Positions 1-9,642 of a stretch of 64,000 nucleotides of DNA are shown here, piece by piece (position 1 is the stretch's first letter; every line of letters starts with the position of its first letter). Source of the stretch: Heloderma charlesbogerti (taxonomy: Eukaryota; Chordata; Lepidosauria; Squamata; Helodermatidae); NCBI GenBank assembly GCA_026122225.1, contig JANEZZ010000522.1:930001-994000 (forward strand), written 5' to 3'. The notes under the pieces are model-generated. The model was given only the letters and a program-made list of their open reading frames with translations. It was not told where the DNA came from and searched no databases. The position numbers were made by a program, and so were the translations under genes.

Positions 1-33
1 TATTCCTCCATGTTTCCATAGAAAAGCTTTTTG

Positions 34-187
34 GACTTGGAGAACAATGCTGGCTTGAAGCAAAACATTAATATGATATCCCTTTCATGAACATTTTGGT
101 TAATAGTGCACCAAGATGGAAGTTGGGGCAGGAAAATGACACCTCCTCTTGAATGTCCTCCTTGAAATAACTTATGAACAAAGGAAA
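34..187 (+). repeat. Diverged second copy of the internal segment of the hAT MITE at 241-555
   Basis: This stretch reads in parallel with 324-475: both run through 'gctggc.tgaagcaaaa', 'cctttcatg.acatttt', 'gcaggaaaatg.cacctcctcttga' and 'cctccttgaa.taactta'. It is a direct repeat of about 150 bp with roughly 80% identity by eye. It probably belongs to another hAT copy whose left part lies before the window. The similarity stops where the SINE at 182 begins. Confidence 0.7.
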
Positions 188-240
188 CCACTTTATATCG
201 AATGAGACCATTGGTCCATCTAGTTTTGTATCGTTTGACT

Positions 241-555
241 CAGTGGAGGCTGGTGGCTCTGATGTCAGTGGGGCAGCGAATCCTCTCCGGCTTTCGGTCA
301 GAACCAGTCAGAACTCTAAAGGAAGAGCAGTGCTGGCCTGAAGCAAAATGTTCATACAATGCCCCTTTCATGCACATTTTGATTAATGATACACTGAGAT
401 GGAAGGTGGAGGCAGGAAAATGGCACCTCCTCTTGAGTTTCCTCCTTGAAGTAACTTAGGAACAAAGGAGCACCTTGTATAGCTCCTTTAGAGTTCTGAC
501 TGAAACCTGAAGTGGATTCACTGCCCCATTGACATTGGAGCCACCAGCCAAATTG
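241..555. mobile_element. Non-autonomous hAT element with long inverted arms, 8-bp TSD
   Basis: The left arm starts 'cagtggaggctggtggctc' and reappears inverted near the right end as 'ggagccaccagcc'. The element is flanked by perfect 8-bp direct repeats 'gtttgact' at 233-240 and 556-563, the length expected for hAT transposases. Between the arms is a 150-bp spacer that is shared with 34-187. No open frame for a transposase is present. Related copies lie at 33693-33873, 40693-40775 and 58956-59174. Confidence 0.85.
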
Positions 556-624
556 GTTTGACTGGCAGAAGCTCTCCAGGTGCTCAGTCAGCAGCCATTC
601 CCGGCCCCACTTGGACATGCCAGG

Positions 625-775
625 CAGTGCTGGCTCCAGGTTTTTGAGGGCCCTTGGGCACGATACTCTCAATGGGGCTCCTCCTTCAGGGTTTTGTTTT
701 TTTTGTCAGTGGGCCTCTGCTGGGGTGTGGGCCCTCAGCAGGTGCCCGACACGCCTACTCTTGATGATGGCCCTG
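625..775. mobile_element. Short non-autonomous hAT element, 8-bp TSD
   Basis: The element begins 'cagtgctggctccagg' and ends 'gatgatggccctg'. It lies between perfect 8-bp repeats 'atgccagg' at 617-624 and 776-783. A longer copy of the same family, with its own perfect TSD, is at 31897-32244. The ends are only short imperfect inverted repeats (CAGTGCTG against CAGGGCCA). It is inserted in the SINE at 182-840. Confidence 0.8.
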
Positions 776-840
776 ATGCCAGGGATTGAGCCTGGAACCT
801 TTGGCCTGCAACACACGTACCCTGCCTGGGTAAGGCTATC

Positions 841-1555
841 CCAGAAAGAGCTGGTGAGAGGATGGTGTCAGAGGAAGACTCAGGGGGTGCGGGGTGGTGG
901 TCTGAGTGCTGTATGGGGAATTGGCAGAAGGTTCTAGAGCGTGAGATGTTTGTGTTTGTGCGTGCCTCAGGGCTAGCGGTGCATGGTTTCTGCCCTGTAT
1001 CTCTCTATCAGAAAGGCTATTGTATTTCAGTGCTGGGAAAAAGGAAAAAGACTGAGGTGGCCATCCTTCTTTGAGTGTGAGCTGCTCTGACACGCTGATC
1101 CTTGGAGAGCACTTGATGTTCTGCTTCCAGGTGCAGCAGCCAGTTAAGGGTAATTAGAGTGGAAAGGAAACCAAAGAGGCATCCCCTTTAATGGTCACCA
1201 GACTGGCTGCTTTCTGGGGCTGGCAGGTCTCCATAGGAGAAGGTTATTAGAGTTCTTATTTCTATTGTCCTTGGAACAGATTCTTTCAAGCCATCTGTGC
1301 AGAGCACAGGAGGAACTCTTTGATCTGATTTGTAAAAAAAGAAGGGGGAGAAAAGCGGAGGACAGAGTAATGCGTTGCACTTCACTAGTGCTTCATGCTC
1401 CTATTAATTAATGCAATACCGAAACTATAAGTGTCATTGAGACCCCAACGAGACCCGAACTGGGCCCTCTTGCTCATGGACAAAAGGGGCTATTACCTGC
1501 TTTCTAAGTGAATGCAAAAGTGAGAATGAGACAAAAGGAGGAAAGAGACCAGGGG
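841..1555. other. No gene or repeat recognised
   Basis: I see no conserved frame, inverted repeat or known repeat in this stretch. The short open frames on both strands have no recognisable motif. Confidence 0.5.
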
Positions 1556-1559
1556 ATCT

Positions 1560-1735
1560 GGTGTGGGCAGAGCATTGGATTACACTAGATTTGCACTTCT
1601 CAGCCCCAGGAGTCACAGACTTGCTAGTGGCTCTGGTTGCTTTTCTCAGCCTCAGTTCCTCGACTGTAAAATGGGCAATAAGCCTGTTGCATTACTGGTG
1701 TGAATGTTAGAGAGAAGAAGGCATAAAAGAGGAAT
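1560..1735 (+). mobile_element. MIR-type SINE fragment
   Basis: The stretch has the MIR order: a tRNA-like start ('ggtgtgggcagagcattgga'), then 'ttttctcagcctcagttcc', then 'ctgtaaaatgggcaataa'. The last two match the conserved core and 3' half of mammalian and reptilian MIRs. It is old and diverged, without a clear TSD. Confidence 0.7.
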
Positions 1736-1818
1736 GTATACAAGCGGCTGCATTTTACTGAGAGGTTCATTGGAGGTAAACCTTTATTGCTGATGCTCGT
1801 TAATGATTTTTTAAAATT

Positions 1819-2252
1819 ATGCATAGTGTGGAGAATGTGGATAGGGAGACATTTTCTCCCCTCTCTCATAATGCTAGGACCCAATGGAGTCATCCCATGA
1901 AGCTGATTGGTGGGAGATTCAGGACACAGCGCATAGTTAAACTATGGAATTTGCTACCACAAGATGTAGAGATGGCCACCAACTTGGATGGCTTAAAAGG
2001 GGGTTAGACAAATTCCTGGAGGAGAAGGCTATTGATGGCTACTAGTCCTGATGGCTATATGCTCCCTTCAGTATCAGAGGCAGTATGCCTATGTACACCA
2101 GTTGCTGGGGAACATGAGTGGGAGAGTGCTGTTTGACTCGTGTCCTGCTTGTGGTTTCCTGGCTGACAGCTGGTTGGCCACTGTGTGACCAGAATGCTGG
2201 ACTAGATGCACCCTTGGTCTGATCCAGCATGGCTCTTCTTATGTTCTTATGA
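1819..2252 (+). mobile_element. CR1/L3-like LINE 3' end
   Basis: The 5' part encodes a degraded C-terminal tail of a CR1-clade ORF2, with the typical RIVKLWN.LPQDVEMA pattern at about 1925-1980. It is followed by a 3' UTR reading 'ctactagtcctgatggcta', 'ctggggaacatgagtggga', 'ggttggccactgtgtga' and 'tctgatccagcatggctct'. It ends in a short 'ttatgttcttatg' direct repeat, the usual CR1-like tail. The 5' end is truncated, as in most LINE copies. Other copies are at 20689, 21740, 39440 and 58390. Confidence 0.85.
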
Positions 2253-2260
2253 TTTATCTC

Positions 2261-2263
<3 letters not shown>

Positions 2264-2302
<39 letters not shown>

Positions 2303-2312
2303 CACACACACA
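2264..2312. repeat. (AC)n microsatellite
   Basis: A run of about 24 AC units with one interruption. It directly follows the tail of the LINE at 1819-2252, so it may have grown from that tail. Confidence 0.95.
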
Positions 2313-2699
2313 CCCATATCCCCACTACAAAGTTAAAATGGGTATAATAGAAATTTCGTCTCTGCAGATAACTGTAGAAATGTGAGGGGACAGAGAGCCT
2401 CTATCAGAGTATTCTCAGCACCCTTACCAAATTACAACCCTGAGAATTCTTTGGGTGCAAGCCAGGATGGTTAAACTTGATAGATGTCTGTAGCGTAGAT
2501 ATATCCATAGTCACAAGGAGCCAGTGACAGAGGCAAATAACACTGGTTTATGGTACTCCTTACTATCCTTCATTTAGTAGCTCTGTGGATGGTGTTTGCT
2601 CTGACAGACCACTTTTGCCAGGTCTAGGTTAGCAATATACACGTCAGCCTTCTTTGCCACTCCGTGTTTCCATGTGGATATTAAACACATGACCTTGGT
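2313..2699. other. No gene or repeat recognised
   Basis: No conserved frame or repeat signature was seen here. Confidence 0.5.
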
Positions 2700-2815
2700 T
2701 TGAACAGAGTCCGACTATGAGTCCATTGAGCCTAGTGTTAGTGACTGTGACTGGCAGCTGCTCTCCAGAGTTTTAGACAAGGCTCTTTTCCAGCACTGCC
2801 CATGAGATCACTTAG
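2700..2815 (-). mobile_element. tRNA-SINE fragment, minus orientation
   Basis: The + strand reads 'ctatgagtccattgagcct', 'gactggcagctgctctccag' and 'ttttccagcactgcccatgaga'. These are diverged versions of the head-distal part of the SINE at 182-840 and 30543-30878. Both ends are worn. Confidence 0.6.
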
Positions 2816-2817
2816 CT

Positions 2818-3011
2818 TTTAATGCATATATTAGGGAATGCTGCATGTAAAATGTGTGTGTTTGGGAAAGTTGCAAATAAAAATAAATGAGAACTTTGTA
2901 CTTAAAAAAAAAAAAATTGCAGACTGATGTAGACATTGGATGGAGCAGACATATGACTGAAAACATGCAAAACTGACATAGACCAAAGGTAAACTGTTTT
3001 GTCCATCCCTA
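2818..3011. mobile_element. AT-rich hAT-like element, right end
   Basis: The right end is 'ttttgtccatcccta', the complement of the TAGGGATGGA end seen in related elements. It is preceded by AT-rich sequence with 'acatgcaaaactgacatag', also present at 8503-8520. An A13 run lies at about 2904-2916. I could not place the left end with confidence. Confidence 0.5.
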
Positions 3012-3836
3012 GTGTGGAACCTCCATTTTAATTCCAATCACAAGGACCTGTGGAAAAGTAATGCCTTGGCAGTGTTAAAGGGCTCTAGTGTAGCAGCCAC
3101 CAATGTTTCTTTTCTCATGATTTTTAGCACAAATAGTGGCGGAATGGTACAACTGGAAGTGCAGGCACTCATCATGACAGCCCCCATAGCCACGCCCCCA
3201 GTGAGAGTTCCAAAATTCAGGCAGTGGTGTTGATCCATGTCAAGAAACCAGTTCTAGCAGTTTTATCTCCATTAGGAGGAGGACTTTTATAAAGCAAATG
3301 GTCTTAATTGCCCTTTCAAGACCAAAATACTTTGCACTACAACAGGGATTAATTTGGATACTGGAAAAATTGAGTTTCCTCCAGCTATTGTGAGAATTGC
3401 AGCCATGATCAGAGGGAACATGGGATTCGGAGGTGGTGGCCCATGACGTCAGTGTTCCTGCCAATAGAAAAGTGCTGCTGGTGTGTTCCCGAGAGCCCTG
3501 GCTGCTGCATTACACCATTGGGTATGAGGATTCGGTGTCCTTTACATATGATGCCATCTTGGTCACTGAGCCGGGGTACTCTTGAATGTGTACACTACTA
3601 GAACTCTTTCTGGGAGTCCGGCCATTTGCTCAAATGACAGATGTCAGGATTTGGAACCCGTCCTGTAATGTGGTTTCTTTGAAGTCCTTGCTGAGATGTA
3701 AGTATGTGATCAAGCTGAATAATGCTTCTAACTCCTCTTGTAGTTCTTTTGCTTCAGTGAAGTATTTCATAATCATGTCCACTTGTGTGTATTTCCTGTG
3801 GCAAAGTTGCCTTTGCCAGGCGATTTATTCATTATA
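3012..3836. other. Unassigned sequence
   Basis: Several short open frames occur on both strands, for example 3012-3233 (+) and 3038-3238 (-), but none shows a motif I recognise. A decayed processed pseudogene cannot be excluded. Confidence 0.4.
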
Positions 3837-3837
3837 T

Positions 3838-3897
3838 GCACACACGTACAGACACAGACACAGTCATAGACACAGATACACACAGACACCCACCCAC
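3838..3897. repeat. Degenerate CA/GACA-rich low-complexity tract
   Basis: Repeated 'cacaga' and 'cacaca' units with many interruptions. The open frames crossing it are artefacts of the repeat. Confidence 0.8.
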
Positions 3898-4178
3898 TGC
3901 TTTTCTCTGCAAGACAGGCACAAGGCAGCTCACAACAACATATAAAAAGAAAATACATATAAATAAATAATATAAAATTAAATATAGGAACAGGGAAAAA
4001 ACCAAACCCCCAGGGCCTTCAACCAAACACACAAAAAGAAACCTTGATTTACTAAAGAACGCCTACTGGAACAAAACTGCTATATATAGCTTGAAATCTG
4101 CTATATATGAGTTCCTTTTTTTATTTTACATCTAAGGAATAACATTGCAGTCTGAGTCACATGGAGTAGAGGTGTTTT

Positions 4179-4468
4179 GGGGCTGACAATAATGGTTTCT
4201 TAAAAATGGCATTTTTAAGCAGGGTGGCTTGTTAACCACATGGTGTGGCTTTTTTTTTGTCAAACAAGCCACCTTGAGAACCCATGGTTTGTTGTTGGGT
4301 TGTTCAAGGTGGTCCACAAGCTACACTTCGTGGTTAACAAGCCACCCTGTGGAAAATGTCCTGGGTTCAGACAACAAGTTAACCCACAGTTCAACAAACA
4401 ACGCCTGGTTCAACAACAACTGACATTCAACCACTGAGTTTGAGTTAGCTTGTTATGTGAACAGCCCC
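4179..4468. mobile_element. MITE of the GGGGCTGTTCACA family, copy 1
   Basis: The right end 'ttatgtgaacagcccc' is the complement of the TIR of the better copy at 19938-20302. Shared interior landmarks are 'gggtggcttgttaacca', 'aacccatggtttgttgttggg', and 'aaaatgtcctgggttcagac' followed by repeated 'ttcaacaa'. The left end is altered. The element is non-coding. Confidence 0.75.
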
Positions 4469-5555
4469 AATAATATCATTTTCATTCATGCCATCCCATT
4501 TTAAAAACAGGATGTTTGGTAATTCTGGGCCAAAGTAGCCAAGATTCAGGAGATTTTTGTTCAGTTTCCTGATATTTCAAAAAATTGAAATTCAGCGAGG
4601 GAGGGTTGCAAATTTGATTAGAGCAGTGCAGAATGAGGAAGAGGAACCACATATCTTTTCCTCCATGTTCTGGAAAGCAGTTGAGTCCAGTTTTTGATCA
4701 GAAAAATAGTGCATGGGGAAAGGGTTAAGCATCCTTCCTCTGCTACTGCTCCCATCACATGAACACACATTCAAGCGATCTGCCCATCAGAACCCGAGTG
4801 CATTTGTTATGTCAACAAACATAAGTATTGTACTCTGCAAATGCCATTACACAGGAACAGTTGTGAGATCAGGAGAGATATCATGATGAAAGCTGTGGGT
4901 ATTGTAGCAAAAGACATGAACCTGGCAAAAGCCCAGCATTTGGTAACATTCGCAGGCAAATGAGTCAAGTCTGATCGTGAGCTTTATTGCTTCTTGTACG
5001 GTTAATGCAGCCTTCCTAAGCATTCTCATCTGGCAGCCTTTATCCTTAATGCCTACAATAACCATTACTTCTCTGATCTGTTCTTTCAACATTCACATGA
5101 GTCTGTCATTTTGCAGAGGCTGCCAGCATAAATGATCTATGTCTTTAGCAGATTCTTGCTCACACTTGTTAGAGATAGAATTAATATACAACATTTGTTG
5201 TAAGCGCAAAATGATTTGGGAATGCTTCTAATAATGCAAAGGCATCTTTCCTGTCTGCTGACGGTCTACATAGATGTGGTCGGGGCACGCGCCGTGCCTT
5301 TCCTATCACACACAGTAGTGTTGCAACCCTAGGGTTATCCTGAATGGTGTCCACCCACCAGCGCAAGGGACACTGCTGGGGAATGGATTCCCCCCCCCTG
5401 CAGCCCACCTCCACTCCAAATATGCACCAGAGGGTTGGGGGATCCTCTGGAGCAGATGGGATATGTGAGGATGAGGAGAGGAAAAGGAAGTTCCATTGTG
5501 TGAATGGAAGTCCACTCTCATGACATTGGATGGAACCTCTAGGGTGCACAACTTC
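4469..5555. other. No gene or repeat recognised
   Basis: No convincing frame or repeat is seen. The longest frame (5181-5570, minus, 129 codons) has no domain signature. Confidence 0.45.
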
Positions 5556-5886
5556 ACAACAGGGGGCCATATCTGGCCCTCCAGGGTTCCTCAGATGGCC
5601 ATGCCCCTTTCCCTGGCTTCTTCCCTAGACCACTGATGATTTTGTGGCTTCCTGTCCTTTGAGCAGTTTCTTCCCCCATTGTAATTCATAACAAGTTGAA
5701 ATTCCTCTCCTAATGCTGAGTTTCTGACAATAAGAGCTTTTAGCTAATATATGCTGGTATTTGAGGCCTGTCCCTTTTGCTTTCATCCCTGCCCACCACT
5801 GGAATGTGGGCCCTGAGAGCTTATCTGAAATGGAAGTTGGAACTTGGGCTGAAAGTGGTTCTGCACCCCTGCCCTGGGGTTGTTGG
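5556..5886 (+). mobile_element. hAT-like repeat of the CAGGGGTGTTGAA family, copy 1
   Basis: It parallels 37358-37709 and, inverted, 50820-51176: 'ggccctccagggttcctcag', then 'tcctaatgctgagtttctgac', then 'caccactggaatgtgggccc' and 'ctgagagcttatctgaaatgg', ending in 'ggttctgcacccctg'. The order of segments is the same in all three, so this is one dispersed family of about 350 bp. It is non-coding. Confidence 0.7.
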
Positions 5887-6065
5887 TTGGTTGGTTGTTC
5901 AATCCTGCTACAATTTTGTAATGTCCAAATATTGAAAACATCACCTGTCCTGGAAATTGAATCTGAGTGGATGGCATAGCCTATGTGCTTGTTCCATTAA
6001 TCTGCTTGTTCCACTAAAAATCAAAGCCCTTATCTTCAGAAAAGTACTTGGACTTTTGACACCAT

Positions 6066-6069
6066 GATT

Positions 6070-6120
<51 letters not shown>

Positions 6121-6185
6121 TTCATTTCATTTCATTTCTATACCACCCAATAGCCAAAGCTCTCGGCCATGTCCCCAGTTATTCA
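6066..6185 (-). mobile_element. L2-type LINE 3' end with (ATTT)n, minus orientation
   Basis: A long ATTTATTT run is followed by 'catttctataccacccaata' and 'gccaaagctctcgg'. In the sense direction this reads as a short conserved 3' UTR ending in an AAAT repeat. The same signature recurs at 26163-26240. Only the tail is retained. Confidence 0.75.
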
Positions 6186-6644
6186 GGAGACTTGGTTCAA
6201 TTATTCAGATGCTAGTTTTTATAGCTGGATTTTTATATCTGTCCAATGCAGGTAGGCTGGGTTAAAGAGATAACATTTATGTGACGTTTCTTGTAAGTTC
6301 AAAATAATTCTGCATAGAATGCAACAGATTTTCTTCATTCTGAGAAATAACTTGACTCCTGTTTGTATGAAGTAAAGAATATAGTTCTATTCAGCTGTTT
6401 AATGCAACTCCCACATTTCTGAAATCCATATTTCACTCCAGCCCATACATATAACCAATAAACACAATGACTGGATCCATAGGAACATCTGTACCCTGTG
6501 CTCTATTATCAATATATCAATATTACTTTATTGCACAACAGGAAAATGGCCTTACAATATGTCAAAGATATTCAAACAAATCCACTGAGCCCACCTACAT
6601 AAAATACACATTGGGTCGGATCCAGGTTTTGTCATACTTAGACC

Positions 6645-7149
6645 TAGGGATGTACGGATTTTGCACAATCTGTTCCGTCTGCATTTCATGGATTGTGAGT
6701 TGCCTTTTGTTCCATCGTCGTTCATTGACAGAAACAGATTTTTTCCAATTTTCCAAATTTGCACTTGCGAAAATGTGCAACCCCCCCATATGCAAATCCC
6801 CCCCCATGCAAATGTTCATGCTTTAGCCTAGAGGGGAAACACACATTTTGGATGGTGTTTTTAAATCTTCCATATTTTTCCACAACTAAATTTGTGTAGA
6901 ATTCTGGAAACTAAAAAAATGGTCCGCAACTCCATGGAATTGCGGACCATTTGTGACTTAGATTCCTGCATTCAGCAGGGGGTTGGACTCGATGGTCTTA
7001 TAGGCCCCTTCCAACCCCACTATTCTATGATTCTATGATTCTATGAATCTGTGTGACTTGGAAAACCCAGTCCCCTGCAGAATCTGCGGGTCGGATTAAT
7101 AGAAATCCGAACTCAGTTTATTCCATTGTGGATTTCTCCAACATCCCCA
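6645..7149. mobile_element. hAT-type element, TAGGGATG ends, 8-bp TSD
   Basis: The left end is 'tagggatgtacggatttt'. The right end read inverted is 'tggggatgttggagaaatcc'. It is flanked by perfect 'cttagacc' repeats at 6637-6644 and 7150-7157. The interior is AT-rich with runs of 'tgcaaat' and a 9-bp hairpin (6921-6929 with 6940-6948). A CR1 3' end lies inside it (6960-7051). It has no transposase. Confidence 0.85.
6960..7051 (+). mobile_element. CR1 LINE 3' end nested in the hAT element
   Basis: The segment 'ggggttggactcgatggtct' followed by 'ccccttccaaccc' and three 'attctatg' units is the classic amniote CR1 3' UTR and tail. Only about 90 bp are retained. It is bordered by 'tgtgactt' at 6952-6959 and 7052-7059, an 8-bp duplication. 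That is of note because CR1 copies usually show no or very short TSDs. Confidence 0.9.
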
Positions 7150-7199
7150 CTTAGACCTACTGAAATCAATAGGACAAATTAGTCATTACTAACTCTGAG

Positions 7200-7236
7200 T
7201 ATTCATTCATTCATTCATTCATTCTTTCATTCATTT
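7200..7236. repeat. (ATTC)n microsatellite
   Basis: About nine ATTC units with one substitution. Confidence 0.9.
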
Positions 7237-7264
7237 GTATCATGAAATCTAGATTCAACCCATT

Positions 7265-7362
7265 AACTGCACAATTCTATGCATGTCTACATAGAAGTAA
7301 GTCTCCCTTGAGTTCAATTAAAATTGCTCCCAGATAAGTGTGTATAGGGTTGCAGCCTAAAA
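7265..7362. mobile_element. Palindromic MITE (CAATTCTATGCATGTCTAC family)
   Basis: The left half 'caattctatgcatgtctac' and 'gaagtaagtctcccttgag' is mirrored by 'cccagataagtgtgtatagg' and 'ttgcagcct'. The whole is a worn palindrome of about 100 bp. A related half-copy may lie at 56708-56775. Confidence 0.6.
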
Positions 7363-7449
7363 CTATCAATTAATGATGTATGCCAGCTCTACAGGTACTA
7401 TTTCATTATTTGCAATTTGTGAATAATCAATCTTAGCTGCACACACACG

Positions 7450-8546
7450 GCTAGGAATGCCAAAGATTTTGTTCAGTCTGTATTTCAAAGCAAACTGACC
7501 TGATCTACTAATCTAATGTACTGACTGGCATGCAGTTATCCTTCCAATTTCTCTGGACTTTGTAATGCAGTCCTTGGCTCACAAATATACCCCAAATGGA
7601 TGTACAATGTGTGTATTAGGACAAAATGTTTAGAAGTGTGCACTTTGAGAGTAAATACATGTAGAAATGTATATTTTATAGGGCCGTGCACTGCTTCAGC
7701 CCAAAGCCTGAGCTCTGAGTTGAAGCAGGGCGCTTCGGGACACTTTGGACCACCTCTGAGGTAAGGTAGAGGGGGCCTGAAGCAGCCCAAAGCAGCCTGA
7801 AGCGAAGCGGGTCACTCCAAAGTGTTTTGGCGCACTTCGGCGCAATCTGGAAGTCCAGCTGTCACACTGCTGCCACTGCCACCACCCAGCCCCCATCTCC
7901 TTACCAGGCTCCTATGGATGCGCACCGGCAGCCATCTTGTTGTTCTGGAGGGAGGGAGCCCTTTTAAAAAGGGCTCTCCCCCTCCAGAACAACAAGATGG
8001 CTGCTGGCGTGCATCCAGAGGGTCTAGGAGCTGGCGAGGGCAGCGGCTCCCCCAGCGCAGGTGCTGGCTCCCCTAGTGGCGGTAGTGGGAGCAGCAGCAG
8101 CAGTGGCGGATCCTCCCAGCAGCACTGGCAGCAGCGCCAGCTCTCCTGGCAGCCCTGGTGGCGGCTCCCCCAGCAGTGGCTCCCCCCTATGGAATAAGGG
8201 CCCAGTTAAGGAGCTGTGTGTGTATGTGGGGCGAAGTGGGATTCAGGTGTCTAAATCCCACTTGGCTTCATAAGCCGAAGCGAGTTGGGTGTGTGTGTCC
8301 CTGAATCAGCCTGAGCCAAATCGGGCATGCCTCGGAAACCCCAAAGCAGCCTCCGAGTCGGATCGGGGGTCTATGCACAGCCCTCATAGTTTGTGAGAAA
8401 ATATGTTCAAAACCATGCATTTAAATACAAATATTCATATGGTTTTAAAAATATCACAGATTAATGCAGAAATGGGACTAAATGTATTTATGAATGAAGA
8501 CATGCAAAACTGACATGGACTGGAAATTACTGATCTATCTCTACAA
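7450..8546. mobile_element. AT-rich hAT-like element hosting the insertion at 7679-8385
   Basis: The left part (7450-7678) and right part (8386-8546) share the AT-rich style of the other TAGGNATGG elements, with 'aagacatgcaaaactgacat' and a right end 'tgatctatctcta'. The join across the inner element is inferred from composition only, and I found no clean TSD. Confidence 0.35.
7679..8385. mobile_element. hAT-like GC-rich element with a long internal inverted repeat
   Basis: The ends are inverted: 'tagggccgtgcac' at the left and 'tatgcacagccct' at the right. At 7928-7950 and 7982-8004 lie perfect 23-nt inverted arms ('gccatcttgttgttctggag' core). Their pairing continues inward with few mismatches, giving a hairpin of about 37 bp with almost no loop. 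The right half is rich in CAGCAG and GGCAGC. The frames over it are GC-rich artefacts. No TSD is evident. Confidence 0.65.
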
Positions 8547-8671
8547 AATGAATATGATGCTACTTTATAAAACTCTTACTTATTCAGTTAAACATTTTTT
8601 AAAATGTTTGCATTTTGTACTTTAAATTTCAGCACAGAAAGTCTTAATTTCAGGACAAAGCTAACAAATAT

Positions 8672-8706
8672 GACACACACACACACACACACACTCTCTC
8701 TCTCTC
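8672..8706. repeat. (AC)n(TC)n microsatellite
   Basis: An AC run passes directly into a TC run. Confidence 0.9.
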
Positions 8707-8775
8707 CTTTAATATGACCCCATCTCCAGCAGTTCCCATCTGCCTTCATGAACATCTGCTCCAATTTCCAAGGAG

Positions 8776-8852
8776 CATTGTAACACTGGGAAAGCACTTT
8801 ATAATTAGTATAGCTGAAAATAATTATAAAGTGCTTTCCCAATGTTACAATG
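8776..8852. repeat. Near-perfect hairpin, 32-nt arms
   Basis: The arms 8776-8807 and 8821-8852 are inverted copies with one mismatch in 32 and a 13-nt loop. The core is 'gggaaagcactttataat'. It could be a small palindromic MITE or a foldback. A microRNA precursor is possible in shape but nothing else supports it. Confidence 0.85.
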
Positions 8853-8934
8853 ACACAACGAGATGCCTTAATTCCATGCTTCCACGAGTATTTCCAAATA
8901 TCTAACCTGATATGCCTAATCAGGTTGTTGTTGT

Positions 8935-9540
8935 TCAGTCGTTAAGTCGTGTCTGACTCTTCGTGACCCCATGGACCATAGCACGCGAGGCCTTCCTGTC
9001 CTCCGCTCTCTCCCGGAGTGTGCTCAAGTACATGTTCATTGCATCGGTGATGCTCTCTAGCCATCTCATCCTCTGCCATCCTCTTCTCCTTTTGCCTTCA
9101 GTCTCCCCCAGCATCAGGGTCTTTTCCAGTGACTTTTCTCTTCGCATTAGGTGGCCAAAATATTTGAGCTTCAGCTTCAGTATCTGTCCTTCCAATGAGC
9201 AGTCAGGGTTGATTTCCTTTAGGATGGACTGATTTGACTTCCTTGCAGTCCAGGGGACTCGTAAGAGTCTTCTCCAGCACCACAGTTCAAAAGCATCAAT
9301 TTTTTGGCGCTCAGCCTTCCTTATATTCCAGCTCTCACAGCCATACATTACTACTGGGAAAACCATAGCTTTGATTATATGGGCCTTTGTTGGCAAGGTG
9401 ATGTCTCTGCTTCTGACTATGCTGTCTAGGTTGGCCATAGCTTTCCTCCCAAGGAGCAAGCGTCTTTTAATTTCATGGCTACAGTCACTGTCTGCGGTGA
9501 TCTTGGAGCCCAAGAAAATAAAATCTGTCACTGCTTCCAT
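8935..9540 (-). pseudogene. BovB ORF C-terminal part
   Basis: This is a 201-codon frame from 'MEAVTDFIFLG' to a stop inside the BovB 3' end. It covers the region after the RT palm: the conserved LLLGRKAMANLDS and CESWN segments and the 'LKYFGHLMRR' tail typical of RTE-clade LINEs. The preceding RT domain is cut off by the hAT insertion at 9643. The start methionine is an internal codon, not a true start. It is very similar to the same region in the BovB at 62519-64000. Confidence 0.9.
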
Positions 9541-9642
9541 TTCTTCCCCTTCTATATGCCAGGAAGTGATGGGGCCATGATCTTAGTTTTGTTAATGTTG
9601 AGTTTGAAGCCAGCTTTTGCACTCTCCACTTTCACTCTCAAC

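Larger units (their letters stand above)
182..840 (-). mobile_element. tRNA-derived SINE, minus orientation, split by two hAT insertions
   Basis: Three pieces (182-240, 564-624 and 784-about 840) join into one SINE of a type seen four more times in this window. Landmarks on the + strand are 'agaccattggtccatctag', 'ggcagaagctctccagg' and 'ccagggattgagcctgg', the last being the complement of a Pol III B-box-like segment. The two gaps are hAT-type elements, each bounded by a perfect 8-bp target duplication, so the SINE is older than both. The far end near 840 is blurred. It would be transcribed by RNA polymerase III and does not code for protein. Confidence 0.75.
6612..7200. mobile_element. Palindromic MITE split by a hAT insertion
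   Basis: The pieces 6612-6644 ('tcggatccaggttttgtcat') and 7158-7200 ('tactgaaatcaataggacaa') join into a copy of the palindromic MITE at 49124-49245 and 60153-60286. The gap is exactly the hAT element 6645-7149 plus one TSD copy. The 3' limit of the MITE is unclear. Confidence 0.55.

Noticed and set aside
3012..3778. Possible processed pseudogene
   Set aside because: Several short frames on both strands look protein-like, but none matches a family I can name, there is no poly-A tail or TSD, and the reading frames do not join sensibly.
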